NCBI RefSeq assembly: GCF_040546765.1
Contig: NZ_JBEPOK010000001.1
Location: 1,302,001 to 1,366,000, forward strand
Length of the DNA: 64,000 bases
Origin: Arthrobacter sp. OAP107
Lineage (GTDB): Bacteria; Actinomycetota; Actinomycetes; Actinomycetales; Micrococcaceae
Direction of reading: 5' to 3'
Shown here: positions 7,965-15,760 of the stretch, in pieces
How the letters are laid out: each line of letters opens with the position of its first letter
How positions within the stretch are numbered: the stretch's first letter is position 1
Made by a program: the position numbers and the translations under genes
Notes under the pieces: generated by a model
The model's input: the letters and a program-made list of their open reading frames with translations, nothing else
The model's database searches: none
Told to the model about the DNA's origin: nothing

Positions 7965-7987
7965 AGCCAGCCGGCGCCCGGCTGGCT
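7965..7987 (+). terminator. Hairpin after the Nudix gene
   Basis: AGCCAGCCG (7965-7973) and CGGCTGGCT (7979-7987) form a 9-bp stem with a GCGCC loop. The tail is not U-rich, so termination efficiency is doubtful. Confidence 0.45.
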
Positions 7988-8065
7988 ATTCTGGGGGAGT
8001 CCCCGGACCTTTGTCCGGCGGCGGCCAATCTGGCATTTGAACTTCGTGCGGGGGAGGTGGACCTG

Positions 8066-8143
8066 ATGATTGCAGAATTCGTGCGCGCTCCGCGCCCTGT
8101 CGAAAACACCTTCATTACTCCTGCCCCTGCTGCCCACTCGTAG
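8066..8143 (+). CDS. Possible 25-residue small ORF / leader peptide upstream of rsgA
   Basis: An ATG at 8066 opens 25 codons ending TAG at 8143. It is preceded at good spacing by GGGGAGG (8051-8057), one of the strongest ribosome binding sites in this part of the window. The peptide starts MIAEFVRAPRP and ends TPAPAAHS. It is not enriched in a single amino acid as attenuator peptides are. A TATTCT -10-like box lies at 7987-7992. It may be a stand-alone small protein or a translated leader for rsgA at 8219. No family is recognised; the evidence is only the ribosome binding site and position. Confidence 0.4.
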   Translation: MIAEFVRAPRPVENTFITPAPAAHS

Positions 8144-8218
8144 CCGGTCCAGCACACCCGGTGCACAGCGCACTGCCTGGACGGCCGGCGGCGCTGCGGG
8201 GCCAACCCGAGGTTCACA

Positions 8219-9343
8219 GTGAAAAACTCTTCCGGCACTCGTGCCAACCAGCTTCAAGGCCCTTCAATAAACATTGACTCAATGCCCGGCCCGCTCCAGT
8301 ACGGCTTCACGGCGGCAGCGGCGCAGCACTTCGCCGCCCATCCGGCCGGCGGCGGCGAGGCGGCCGCCCGCGTGGTCCGGGTGGACCGCAACCGTATTGT
8401 CGCGGCCACGGCTGACGGACTGGTGCACCTGCCCTATCCGGCTGGTGCGGTGCCAGCCACCGGCGACTGGATCTGGATCGGACGTAACCGGGCGGCGGAA
8501 CCGGCCGTCGTCGGCGTCCTTCCGCGCACGTCCGAGCTGAGCCGCAAGCGTGCCTTCGACCCGTCCACGGAGGCGCAGGTCCTGGCCGCGAACATCGACA
8601 TGGTGGGCGTGGTCGTTCCCGTGGACCGTCCGCTGAGCCACAACCGGCTCGAACGGACACTGGTGGCCGTCTGGGACTCCGGCGCGACACCCCTGGTGAT
8701 CATCACAAAGGCGGACCTGGCGGACATCGCCGATGACGTCGTCGGGAAGGTCATCCTGCAGGCAGCCGGCGTGGACGTGGTGACCACCTCTGCCGAGCAG
8801 GGGGACGGCATCGACGAACTGCTTTCCCGGGTCCGGCCAGGCGGGACGCTGGCCCTGCTCGGACCCTCCGGTGCCGGAAAGTCCACGCTCATCAACGCGC
8901 TCGTGGGCCATCACGCCCAGTCGACGGGTGACGTGCGCACCACCGACGGCAGGGGCCGCCACACCACCACCTCGCGGGAACTGGTACCGCTGCCCAACGG
9001 CGCCGTGCTGATGGACACGCCCGGTGTCCGCGGCTTCGGGCTGTTCGATGCCGACGGCGGGATGGAGGAGATGTTCGGGGACCTGCAGGTGCTCTTCGGG
9101 CAGTGCCGCTTCTCCGACTGCGCCCATGACAGGGAACCCGGGTGCGCCGTCCGGGAGGCGCTCGACGACGGCTCCCTCGAGGAGCGGCGGTGGGCAAGCT
9201 ACCTCAAGCTGCAGCGCGAACTCGCCGCCCTGGAGCGGCGCCACGACGCTGCGGCGAGAAGGGCGTACCAGCGGGAATGGCACCAGAAAGTGGTGGTGGC
9301 TGGCCGGAGCCAGCGGGCCGCAGAGCGCTACCGCCATTCCTGA
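8219..9343 (+). CDS. rsgA: Ribosome small-subunit-dependent GTPase A
   Basis: RsgA (YjeQ) is a circularly permuted GTPase that helps mature the 30S subunit. Of the 374 residues, an OB-fold covers about 50-110 (GDWIWIGRNRAAEPAVVGV). The permuted G motifs follow in the order G4 (TKAD, about 162), G1 (GPSGAGKST, about 219) and G3 (DTPG, about 266). The C-terminal zinc motif has its ligands in QCRFSDCAHDREPGCAV. The GTG at 8219 has a weak GAGG upstream; the ATG at 8282 is an alternative that would remove 21 residues of non-conserved sequence. The C-terminus is basic and probably contacts rRNA. Confidence 0.93.
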   Translation: MKNSSGTRANQLQGPSINIDSMPGPLQYGFTAAAAQHFAAHPAGGGEAAARVVRVDRNRIVAATADGLVHLPYPAGAVPATGDWIWIGRNRAAEPAVVGVLPRTSELSRKRAFDPSTEAQVLAANIDMVGVVVPVDRPLSHNRLERTLVAVWDSGATPLVIITKADLADIADDVVGKVILQAAGVDVVTTSAEQGDGIDELLSRVRPGGTLALLGPSGAGKSTLINALVGHHAQSTGDVRTTDGRGRHTTTSRELVPLPNGAVLMDTPGVRGFGLFDADGGMEEMFGDLQVLFGQCRFSDCAHDREPGCAVREALDDGSLEERRWASYLKLQRELAALERRHDAAARRAYQREWHQKVVVAGRSQRAAERYRHS

Positions 9344-9478
9344 GACTGGACAAAGACTCCTCCACCCATCCGGGAGGGGACTGGCCCCGAATCACCGGTG
9401 TTTGTCTCCGAATGATTACGGTGTCCGTGCCTGCCGTGGTTTTGCTTCGGGCACTGGTTACGCTGTGTCAAGACGCGC

Positions 9479-9508
9479 TTTACAGCCAAAAAACAGCGTG
9501 CTTATGAT
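9479..9508 (+). promoter_or_regulatory. Promoter of the osmoprotectant ABC operon
   Basis: The -35 TTTACA (9479-9484), an 18-bp spacer and the -10 TATGAT (9503-9508) form one of the better vegetative-type promoters in the window. The predicted transcript start is near 9515, about 45 nt before the ATG at 9560. The remainder of the 216-bp gap from 9344 shows no gene. Confidence 0.55.
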
Positions 9509-9559
9509 CAATTCGCTTTACCGTCCGATGTTGCCGCCCAACAGTTAGGTAAGCCGGGT

Positions 9560-10666
9560 ATGGCCGAAGCCATGATCGAGTTCCAGAGCGTCACCAAGCA
9601 GTACCAGAGCGGGCAACCGGCGGTGGACCAGCTGAGCATGTCCATTGACCGCGGCTCCATCACGGTGTTCGTGGGACCATCAGGCTGCGGCAAGACCACC
9701 TCCCTGCGCATGATCAACAGGATGGTGGAGCCCACATCCGGGACCATCACCGTGGGCGGACGGGACGTTACCTCAGTCCCGGCGGCAGAGCTCCGGCGAT
9801 CCATGGGCTACGTGATGCAGTCGTCCGGTCTGATGCCGCACCGCTCCGTGGTGGACAACATCGCCACCGTGCCGCGGCTGAATGGGGTGCCGAAGGCTGA
9901 CGCCCGCAAGCGCGCGGAAGAACTGCTCGACGTCGTGGGGCTGGCTCCGTCGCTCGGCAAGCGGTATCCGTCGCAGCTCTCGGGCGGCCAGCAGCAGCGC
10001 GTCGGTGTGGCCCGGGCGCTCGCCGCCGATCCGCCGGTCCTGCTGATGGACGAACCCTTCAGCGCTGTTGATCCCGTCGTCCGCGACGAACTGCAGCAGG
10101 AACTCCTGCGCCTGCAGCGCGACCTGGCCAAGACCATCGTCTTCGTCACCCACGACATCGATGAGGCCACCGTGCTGGGGGATAAGGTGGCGGTCTTCGC
10201 CGTCGGCGGCAAGCTGGCCCAGTATGCCACGCCGGAGGAGATCCTGCGGGCACCGGCAAACGAGTTCGTGGCTTCTTTCGTGGGGCGGGACCGCGGATTC
10301 CGGCACCTTGCGTTCACCACGGCCGACGGCGTCACGGTCCACCCCGTGGACACGGTCACCCGGGGCGGGGACGGCAAAGCGAACCAGGTCGAAACTGCGA
10401 ACCCGGCCGCCTGGCGGCTCGTGGTGGATGACCAGCGGCGCCCGCTGGGCTGGGAAGGCCCCGGCCTGGACTCCGAGCTCATCCCCGGCGGCTCGCTGTT
10501 CCGGCCGGGCGATACCCTCAGGCGCGCCCTGGACGCCGCCCTCTCCTCACCTTCGGGGCTCGGCGTGGCGGTCGACGGCGACGGCAGGGTAGCCGGCGTC
10601 GTCAAGGGCGCGGAGGTGCTTTCCGTCATCGAGTCCGCGCGCCAAACCCGGCAGGGCGCGCTCTGA
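9560..10666 (+). CDS. Osmoprotectant (glycine betaine/carnitine/choline) ABC transporter ATPase
   Basis: This 368-residue nucleotide-binding subunit belongs to an OpuC/OsmU-type importer. It shows Walker A GPSGCGKTT near residue 37, the signature LSGGQQQRVGVARAL near 140, Walker B VLLMDEPF near 160 and the H-loop FVTHD near 196. The C-terminal part (about 235-368) includes a CBS-like segment (GVAVDGDGRVAGVVKGAEVL), which in OpuA/OpuC proteins senses ionic strength; here it looks reduced to one clear repeat. It is the first gene of a four-gene operon and its stop overlaps the next ATG by one base (TGATG). Confidence 0.92.
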   Translation: MAEAMIEFQSVTKQYQSGQPAVDQLSMSIDRGSITVFVGPSGCGKTTSLRMINRMVEPTSGTITVGGRDVTSVPAAELRRSMGYVMQSSGLMPHRSVVDNIATVPRLNGVPKADARKRAEELLDVVGLAPSLGKRYPSQLSGGQQQRVGVARALAADPPVLLMDEPFSAVDPVVRDELQQELLRLQRDLAKTIVFVTHDIDEATVLGDKVAVFAVGGKLAQYATPEEILRAPANEFVASFVGRDRGFRHLAFTTADGVTVHPVDTVTRGGDGKANQVETANPAAWRLVVDDQRRPLGWEGPGLDSELIPGGSLFRPGDTLRRALDAALSSPSGLGVAVDGDGRVAGVVKGAEVLSVIESARQTRQGAL

Positions 10667-11379
10667 TGGACTGGTTCCTCGCGAACAGCCCCATGGTCTT
10701 CGAGCGGGCCGGCCAGCACCTGGTTTTGGCACTCGTTCCGATGGTCCTGGGCCTGCTGATCTCGATCCCGCTGGCACAGGTCTCACGGCGGCACAGCGCA
10801 CTCCGGCAGCTCGTGGCCACCGTGAGCTCCCTGCTCTACACCATCCCGTCGCTCGCGCTGTTCATCATCCTGCCGCCGCTGCTGGGAACCCGGATCCTTG
10901 ACCCGCTGAACGTCATCGTCGCCCTGACCATCTACGCCGTAGCGCTGCTTGTGCGGGCCGCGATGGACGCCTTCGACTCCGTGGATGACGACCTCCGCCA
11001 GGCGGCCGTGGCCATGGGCTACAAACCGGCCGCCCGCTTCCTGCAGATCGACCTGCCGCTGTCCCTGCCCGTGATGTTCGCCGGCCTCCGCGTGGTGTCG
11101 GTGAGCAACATTTCGCTGGTGAGCGTCGCCGCCCTGCTGGGCGTCGGCAACCTCGGGATGCTGTTTACGGACGGACTGCAGCGGAACTTCGTCACCGAGG
11201 TGGTGGTGGGGATCGTCGCGATCCTGCTCCTCGCCGTCGTCATGGATGCGCTGCTGGTGATCCTGGAACGGGTCCTCACGCCGTGGACCAGGGCCGGGTC
11301 CGCAAAGTCCGATGCGCACGCCAGGTCCGGCGCCGAATTCATCGCCGACGCCAAGGTGCACGCGGGGGCGGGCTCGTGA
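10666..11379 (+). CDS. Osmoprotectant ABC transporter permease
   Basis: This 237-residue inner-membrane permease has about five or six spans and the BPD-type EAA loop (DDLRQAAVAMGYKPAARFLQ, about 105-125). It pairs with the second permease at 11376 to form the channel fed by the ATPase at 9560. The ATG overlaps the ATPase stop by one base, and its own stop overlaps the next start (GTGA), so the operon is tightly coupled. Length and motif match OpuCB/YehW-type subunits. The C-terminal 30 residues are hydrophilic. Confidence 0.9.
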   Translation: MDWFLANSPMVFERAGQHLVLALVPMVLGLLISIPLAQVSRRHSALRQLVATVSSLLYTIPSLALFIILPPLLGTRILDPLNVIVALTIYAVALLVRAAMDAFDSVDDDLRQAAVAMGYKPAARFLQIDLPLSLPVMFAGLRVVSVSNISLVSVAALLGVGNLGMLFTDGLQRNFVTEVVVGIVAILLLAVVMDALLVILERVLTPWTRAGSAKSDAHARSGAEFIADAKVHAGAGS

Positions 11380-12119
11380 ACATCTTCACCGAAACCTTCG
11401 CCTGGCTGGCCGACCCAACGCACTGGTCCGGCCCGGGCGGGATACCCGTCCGCCTGCTCGAACACCTGCAGTACAGCTTCCTGGTCCTGATCATCGCCGC
11501 CGCCATCGCAGTCCCTGTCGGGCTCTACATTGGCCACACCGGCAGGGGCCGCGTGGTGGCCGTGGCCGTGGCCGGCGCCCTCCGCGCGCTGCCCACGCTG
11601 GGGCTCCTGGTGCTGTTCGCCCTCGTCGCCGGCAGCGGCCTCATGCCGCCGGTGTGGGCGCTGGTCATCCTCACCGTGCCGCCGTTGCTGGCCGGCACCT
11701 ATGCCGGCATCTCCAGCGTGGACTCCAACGTGGTGGATGCCGCCCGTGCCATGGGCATGAAAGAGCTGCAGGTCCTGTTCGGCGTGGAGGTTCCCAACGG
11801 GCTCCTGGTGATGTTCGGCGGCATCCGCACGGCTGTGCTGCAGGTGATCGCCACCGTGTCGGTGGTGGCATATCTTCCGCTCGGCGGCCTGGGGCGCTAC
11901 CTGTTCGACGGACTGGTGCTCCAGGACTTTCCGCGGATGCTGGCAGGTTCGCTGCTCATCGCGGCGCTGGCGATCGTCGTCGATCTTGTCCTGGCGGCAG
12001 TGCAGCGGCTGGTCGTTTCACCGGGACTTTCCGCACGTTCCAAGGGCGGCCGCAAGGCCGCTACCGATCTCTCGGCTGCCGCGCCCGCGGCGGCCGCTGT
12101 TCAAGGAGGCACCGCATGA
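11376..12119 (+). CDS. Osmoprotectant ABC transporter permease, second subunit
   Basis: This 247-residue permease starts at the GTG at 11376, which overlaps the previous stop (GTGA). The longer open frame lies inside the upstream gene and is not favoured. The EAA loop is visible (NVVDAARAMGMKELQVLFG, about 118-137) with around six hydrophobic segments. An Ala/Lys-rich cytoplasmic tail ends the protein. The stop overlaps the ATG of the binding-protein gene at 12116. The order ATPase-permease-permease-binding protein differs from B. subtilis opuC (ATPase-permease-binding protein-permease). Confidence 0.9.
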   Translation: MNIFTETFAWLADPTHWSGPGGIPVRLLEHLQYSFLVLIIAAAIAVPVGLYIGHTGRGRVVAVAVAGALRALPTLGLLVLFALVAGSGLMPPVWALVILTVPPLLAGTYAGISSVDSNVVDAARAMGMKELQVLFGVEVPNGLLVMFGGIRTAVLQVIATVSVVAYLPLGGLGRYLFDGLVLQDFPRMLAGSLLIAALAIVVDLVLAAVQRLVVSPGLSARSKGGRKAATDLSAAAPAAAAVQGGTA

Positions 12120-13075
12120 AGTACCCCGTCCGCACGACCCTTACCCGCCGCGGCCTGGGCGGCCTCGCCGCCGGTGTCGGCGTCGCCCTTGCCCTGTCCG
12201 CCTGCAGCAGCGGCAATCCGCTGTCGTCCCCCTCCACGAGTGCAGCCGGCGGCGCCACCTCCGGCGGCTCCCTCGTGGTCGGTTCGGCGGACTTCCCGGA
12301 AAGCCAGATCATCGCCGAGATCTACGCCGGCGCTCTGAACGCGGCCGGCGTCACCGCCACCACCAAGCCGAACATCGGCTCCCGTGAGATCTACTTCAAG
12401 GCCGTCCAGGACGGTTCGGTGGACGTCGTTCCCGACTACTCCGGCAACCTGCTTTCCCACGTCGACGCGCAGGCTGCCGAGGTCACGCCGGAAGACATCA
12501 TCAAAGCACTTCCGGGCAAGCTGCCCCAGGGCCTCGCCGTGCTTGACCCGTCCAAGGCCGAGGACAAGGACGCCATGGTGGTCACCAAGGCCACCGCGGA
12601 GAAGTACCAGCTGAAGTCCATCGAGGACCTGGCCAAGGTCTGCAAGGACCTGACCATGGCTGCACCTGCCACGTTTGAAACGCGCTCCTACGGGTTCCCG
12701 GGGCTCAAGAAGAACTACAACTGCGAACTCAAGGCGCTCAAGCCCTTCAGCGACGGCGGCGGCAACCTCACGCTGCAGGCACTCCTGAGCGACGAGGTGC
12801 AGGTGGCCGACATCTTCACCACCACGCCGTCCATCGCGGACAACGACCTGGTTGTGCTGGAGGACCCGAAGAACAACTTCAAGGCCCAGCAGGTGCTGCC
12901 GCTCTACAACACGGCCAAGGTGACCGACAAGGCCAAGGAAGCGCTCAACAACGTCTCCAAGACCCTCACCACCGACGACCTGATCAACCTCAACCGTGCG
13001 GTGAGCGGAACCCAGAAGCAGAACGCCAAGGACGCTGCTGCCGCCTGGCTCAAGGACAAGGGCATCGTCAAGTAG
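12116..13075 (+). CDS. Osmoprotectant ABC transporter substrate-binding lipoprotein
   Basis: This 319-residue extracytoplasmic receptor of the OpuAC/OsmX type has a signal peptide with a twin-arginine-like start (LTRRGLGGLAAG) and a lipobox LSAC giving a lipidated cysteine near residue 28. The mature domain begins GSLVVGSADFPESQIIAEIYAG, typical of the quaternary-ammonium binding family. AAGGAGG lies just before the ATG, inside the end of the permease gene, giving strong initiation. The ligand is probably glycine betaine, carnitine or choline; the aromatic cage residues cannot be assigned by eye. The 68-bp palindromic repeat at 13087 follows and may act as the operon's terminator. Confidence 0.9.
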   Translation: MKYPVRTTLTRRGLGGLAAGVGVALALSACSSGNPLSSPSTSAAGGATSGGSLVVGSADFPESQIIAEIYAGALNAAGVTATTKPNIGSREIYFKAVQDGSVDVVPDYSGNLLSHVDAQAAEVTPEDIIKALPGKLPQGLAVLDPSKAEDKDAMVVTKATAEKYQLKSIEDLAKVCKDLTMAAPATFETRSYGFPGLKKNYNCELKALKPFSDGGGNLTLQALLSDEVQVADIFTTTPSIADNDLVVLEDPKNNFKAQQVLPLYNTAKVTDKAKEALNNVSKTLTTDDLINLNRAVSGTQKQNAKDAAAAWLKDKGIVK

Positions 13076-13086
13076 GCCACGTGCCA

Positions 13087-13154
13087 ACCCAACTGACTCG
13101 CACTTGTTGTCGTTTTGAAGCCCCAAAACGACAACAAGTGCGAGCTACTTGGGT
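13087..13154. repeat. Intergenic palindromic repeat (REP-like), copy 1
   Basis: Outer arms ACCCAA (13087-13092) and TTGGGT (13149-13154) enclose a perfect 21-bp inner stem (13097-13117 paired with 13124-13144) around a 6-nt loop. The core is TTGTTGTCGTTTTG and its complement. The same element recurs at 59700-59765. It lies 11 bp after the stop of the osmoprotectant binding protein and could also terminate transcription. Confidence 0.85.
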
Positions 13155-13234
13155 GACGCCGCCGTCCGCCGGCCCGTTACGTCCGCGGTTACCCGTGTGA
13201 GGCACGTCTCCCCGGAAGTACATCCCGCTTGTGG

Positions 13235-13249
13235 CATATTTGATGAATG
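13235..13249 (+). promoter_or_regulatory. -10 box of the aminotransferase gene, leaderless
   Basis: CATATT (13235-13240) lies exactly 6 nt before the ATG at 13247. No ribosome binding site is present. Confidence 0.4.
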
Positions 13250-14467
13250 GCAGAATTCAAGCAGTCCACCAAGCTTCATAATGTCCTTTACGACATCCGT
13301 GGACCGATTCTTCAGGCCGCCCAGCAGATGGAGGCAGAGGGTCACCGCATCCTCAAACTGAACATCGGCAACCCCGCACCCTTCGGTTTTGAAGCGCCGG
13401 ACGCGATCCTGGTGGACATGATCCGCCACCTGCCGCACGCCCAGGGATACAGCGATTCCCGCGGCATCTTCTCGGCCCGCACCGCCGTCTCGCAGTACTA
13501 CCAGACCCGCGGCATCCAGAGCATCCACGTGGACGACATCTATCTGGGCAACGGCGTCAGCGAGCTCATCACCATGTCGCTGATGGCCCTGCTTGAAGAG
13601 GGCGACGAGATCCTCATCCCCACCCCGGACTACCCGCTGTGGACCGCCTCGGTGGCGCTGGCCGGTGGACGTCCGGTGCACTACCTCTGTGACGAGGACT
13701 CGGGCTGGCAGCCCGACCTGGAGGACCTTGAGGCCAAGATCACGCCCCGCACCAAGGGGATCGTGGTCATCAACCCGAACAACCCCACCGGCGCCGTGTA
13801 CCCGGAAAGCACGCTGCGCAAGATCGTTGCCCTGGCTGAGAAGCACGGGCTGGTGCTCTTCGCCGACGAGATCTACGAGAAGATCCTTTACGAGGACGCC
13901 GTGCACGTGAACATGGCAGGGCTCACCGGCGACGACGTGCTGTGCCTGACCTTCAGCGGGCTGTCGAAGGCCTACCGCGTCTGCGGCTACCGGGCAGGAT
14001 GGATGGCCATCTCCGGGCCCAAGAAGGAGGCCGCGGACTACCTCGAGGGCATCAACCTGCTGGCCAATATGCGGCTCTGTGCCAACGTCCCGGCCCAGCA
14101 CGCCATCCAGACTGCCCTGGGCGGATACCAGAGCATCAATGACCTCATCCTGCCCGGCGGGCGGCTCCTGGAGCAGCGGAACAAGGCATACGACATGCTC
14201 AACGCCATCCCCGGCGTCAGCACCCAGCAGGCGCGGGGAGCCCTCTACCTGTTCCCCAGGCTGGACCCCGAGGTCTACAACATCCGGGACGACGAAAAGT
14301 TTGTCCTGGACCTGCTCAAGGAACAGAAGATCCTGGTTTCCCACGGCCGGGCGTTCAACTGGGTCCGGCCCGACCACTTCCGGATGGTGACCCTGCCCAA
14401 CGTCAAGGACATCGAAGAAGCAATTGGCCGGATGGGAGACTTCCTCAGCAGGTATCAGGGGAACTAG
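13247..14467 (+). CDS. Pyridoxal-phosphate aminotransferase, AlaA-like (glutamate-pyruvate)
   Basis: This 406-residue fold-type I class I/II aminotransferase closely resembles E. coli AlaA (YfbQ), which forms alanine from pyruvate and glutamate. Recognisable landmarks are KLNIGNPAPFGFEAPD near residue 37, PNNPTGAVYP near 180, the PLP-lysine segment FSGLSKAYRVCGYRAGW near 237, and DHFRMVTLP at the C-terminal substrate arginine. Its length is typical. The ppk2-like gene begins 35 bp after the stop and may be co-transcribed. Assignment to alanine rather than aspartate specificity rests on overall resemblance. Confidence 0.88.
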   Translation: MAEFKQSTKLHNVLYDIRGPILQAAQQMEAEGHRILKLNIGNPAPFGFEAPDAILVDMIRHLPHAQGYSDSRGIFSARTAVSQYYQTRGIQSIHVDDIYLGNGVSELITMSLMALLEEGDEILIPTPDYPLWTASVALAGGRPVHYLCDEDSGWQPDLEDLEAKITPRTKGIVVINPNNPTGAVYPESTLRKIVALAEKHGLVLFADEIYEKILYEDAVHVNMAGLTGDDVLCLTFSGLSKAYRVCGYRAGWMAISGPKKEAADYLEGINLLANMRLCANVPAQHAIQTALGGYQSINDLILPGGRLLEQRNKAYDMLNAIPGVSTQQARGALYLFPRLDPEVYNIRDDEKFVLDLLKEQKILVSHGRAFNWVRPDHFRMVTLPNVKDIEEAIGRMGDFLSRYQGN

Positions 14468-14502
14468 CCTTTACCCACAGACAACCGTGGAAAGAGGACC
14501 CG

Positions 14503-15357
14503 ATGGCCGGCGTTGTGGAATTCACGAAGCTCCCCTCCGAAACGTTGAAAGCCGGGAAGGGATTCCAGCTGGCCGACGTTGACGCTGACGCCACGGTGGG
14601 TTACCCGGGGAACAAGGCCGACGGCGAGCTGCTCCTGGAGGAACTGGACGCAAAGCTCGCGCGGCTTCAGGAGCAGCTGTTTGCCGAGTCCAAGTTTGGT
14701 GGTACCAAACGCGTCCTGCTGATCCTGCAGGGTATGGACACCGCCGGCAAGGGCGGCATCGTGAAGCACGTGCTGGGTGCCATGGATCCGCAGGGCGTCC
14801 AGTTCAAGTCGTTCAAAGCCCCCACGCCGGAGGAAAAGGCCTACGACTTTCTGTGGCGCATCGAACGGGAAGTCCCGGCCGCCGGCATGCTGGGTGTCTT
14901 CGACAGGTCCCACTATGAGGACGTCCTGATCCACCGGGTACACCGCTGGGCGGATCCGAAAGAGCTTGAACGCCGCTACCGGGCGATCAACGAGTTCGAG
15001 GCCCGGCAGGTGGCTGTCGGGACCAAGGTGGTCAAGGTCATGCTGCACATCAGCAATGACGAGCAGAAGAAGCGGCTGCTGGCCCGGCTGGACAATCCCG
15101 CCAAACACTGGAAGTACAACACCGAGGACCTTAAACAGCGCGCGTTCTGGGACGACTACATGGCCGCCTACCAGGCTGCCTTCGACGAAACCAACACCGA
15201 GTACGCACCCTGGTATGTCGTGCCGGCCAGCAAGAAGTGGTACGCGCGCATCGCGGTCCAGCAGCTGTTACTGGAAGGGCTCGGCGAGCTCGAACTGGAG
15301 TGGCCAAAGGCCGAGTTCGACGTCGAAGCCGAGCGGCGCCTCGTCGACCGGTCCTGA
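14503..15357 (+). CDS. ppk2: Polyphosphate kinase 2 family nucleotide phosphotransferase
   Basis: This 284-residue cytoplasmic enzyme of the one-domain PPK2 family transfers phosphate between polyphosphate and nucleoside mono- or diphosphates. Walker A is ILQGMDTAGKGG near residue 76, Walker B is GVFDRSHYEDV near 131, and the lid region is ARLDNPAKHWKYNTED near 193. The length and the EYAPWYVVPASKKWYAR segment fit PPK2 proteins. An AGAGGA ribosome binding site precedes the ATG. Whether it prefers AMP, ADP or GDP cannot be read from the sequence. Confidence 0.9.
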   Translation: MAGVVEFTKLPSETLKAGKGFQLADVDADATVGYPGNKADGELLLEELDAKLARLQEQLFAESKFGGTKRVLLILQGMDTAGKGGIVKHVLGAMDPQGVQFKSFKAPTPEEKAYDFLWRIEREVPAAGMLGVFDRSHYEDVLIHRVHRWADPKELERRYRAINEFEARQVAVGTKVVKVMLHISNDEQKKRLLARLDNPAKHWKYNTEDLKQRAFWDDYMAAYQAAFDETNTEYAPWYVVPASKKWYARIAVQQLLLEGLGELELEWPKAEFDVEAERRLVDRS

Positions 15358-15411
15358 TGCGGGCTTAGTCTCCGGCAGAGTCCGTGCCAGGCGTCAGTTG
15401 TCCGCTGCCGC

Positions 15412-15681
15412 TCAACTGTCCTTGCGGGCAGCCGCCAGCCTCTTCCGCGCGCCCTCCAGCCATTCCTCGCAGCGCCGGGCCAATGCCTCGCCGCGCTCCC
15501 ACAGGGCCAGCGAATCCTCGAGGCTGGTACCGCCCGCCTCGAGCTTGGAGACCACGGCCACCAGCTGTTCCCGTGCCTCCTCATAGCTCAGGGCATCGAT
15601 GTCCGGAGGAAGCGCGGGACCGGGCTGTGATGTGTTCGGCTCTGAGTTGCCGGAGTCTGTGCTGGTGCTCGGGTCTGTCAT
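15412..15681 (-). CDS. xseB: Exodeoxyribonuclease VII small subunit
   Basis: The 89-residue small subunit combines with XseA to form the single-strand-specific exonuclease VII used in mismatch repair and DNA degradation. The conserved core is LSYEEAREQLVAVVSKLEAG (residues 32-51) followed by SLEDSLALWERGEALARRCE, predicted as two helices forming the coiled hairpin that lines the large subunit. The ATG at 15681 removes an unrelated upstream open stretch that would run into xseA. The first 25 residues are Ser/Thr/Pro-rich and likely disordered. It lies 79 bp downstream of xseA. Confidence 0.92.
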   Translation of the reverse strand: MTDPSTSTDSGNSEPNTSQPGPALPPDIDALSYEEAREQLVAVVSKLEAGGTSLEDSLALWERGEALARRCEEWLEGARKRLAAARKDS

Positions 15682-15760
15682 TTTTTCTGGCCTGTCGTGT
15701 CGATGGGGGCGTTGGCTGCCGGCGCCGGTGCGGCGGCGCTGGCGTAGTTTTGGGGGCGCG

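Noticed and set aside
13145..14377. A 410-codon open frame on the minus strand opposite the aminotransferase gene.
   Set aside because: High GC with G/C-rich third positions keeps antisense frames open. The plus strand has clear PLP-enzyme motifs, and the antisense protein resembles nothing.
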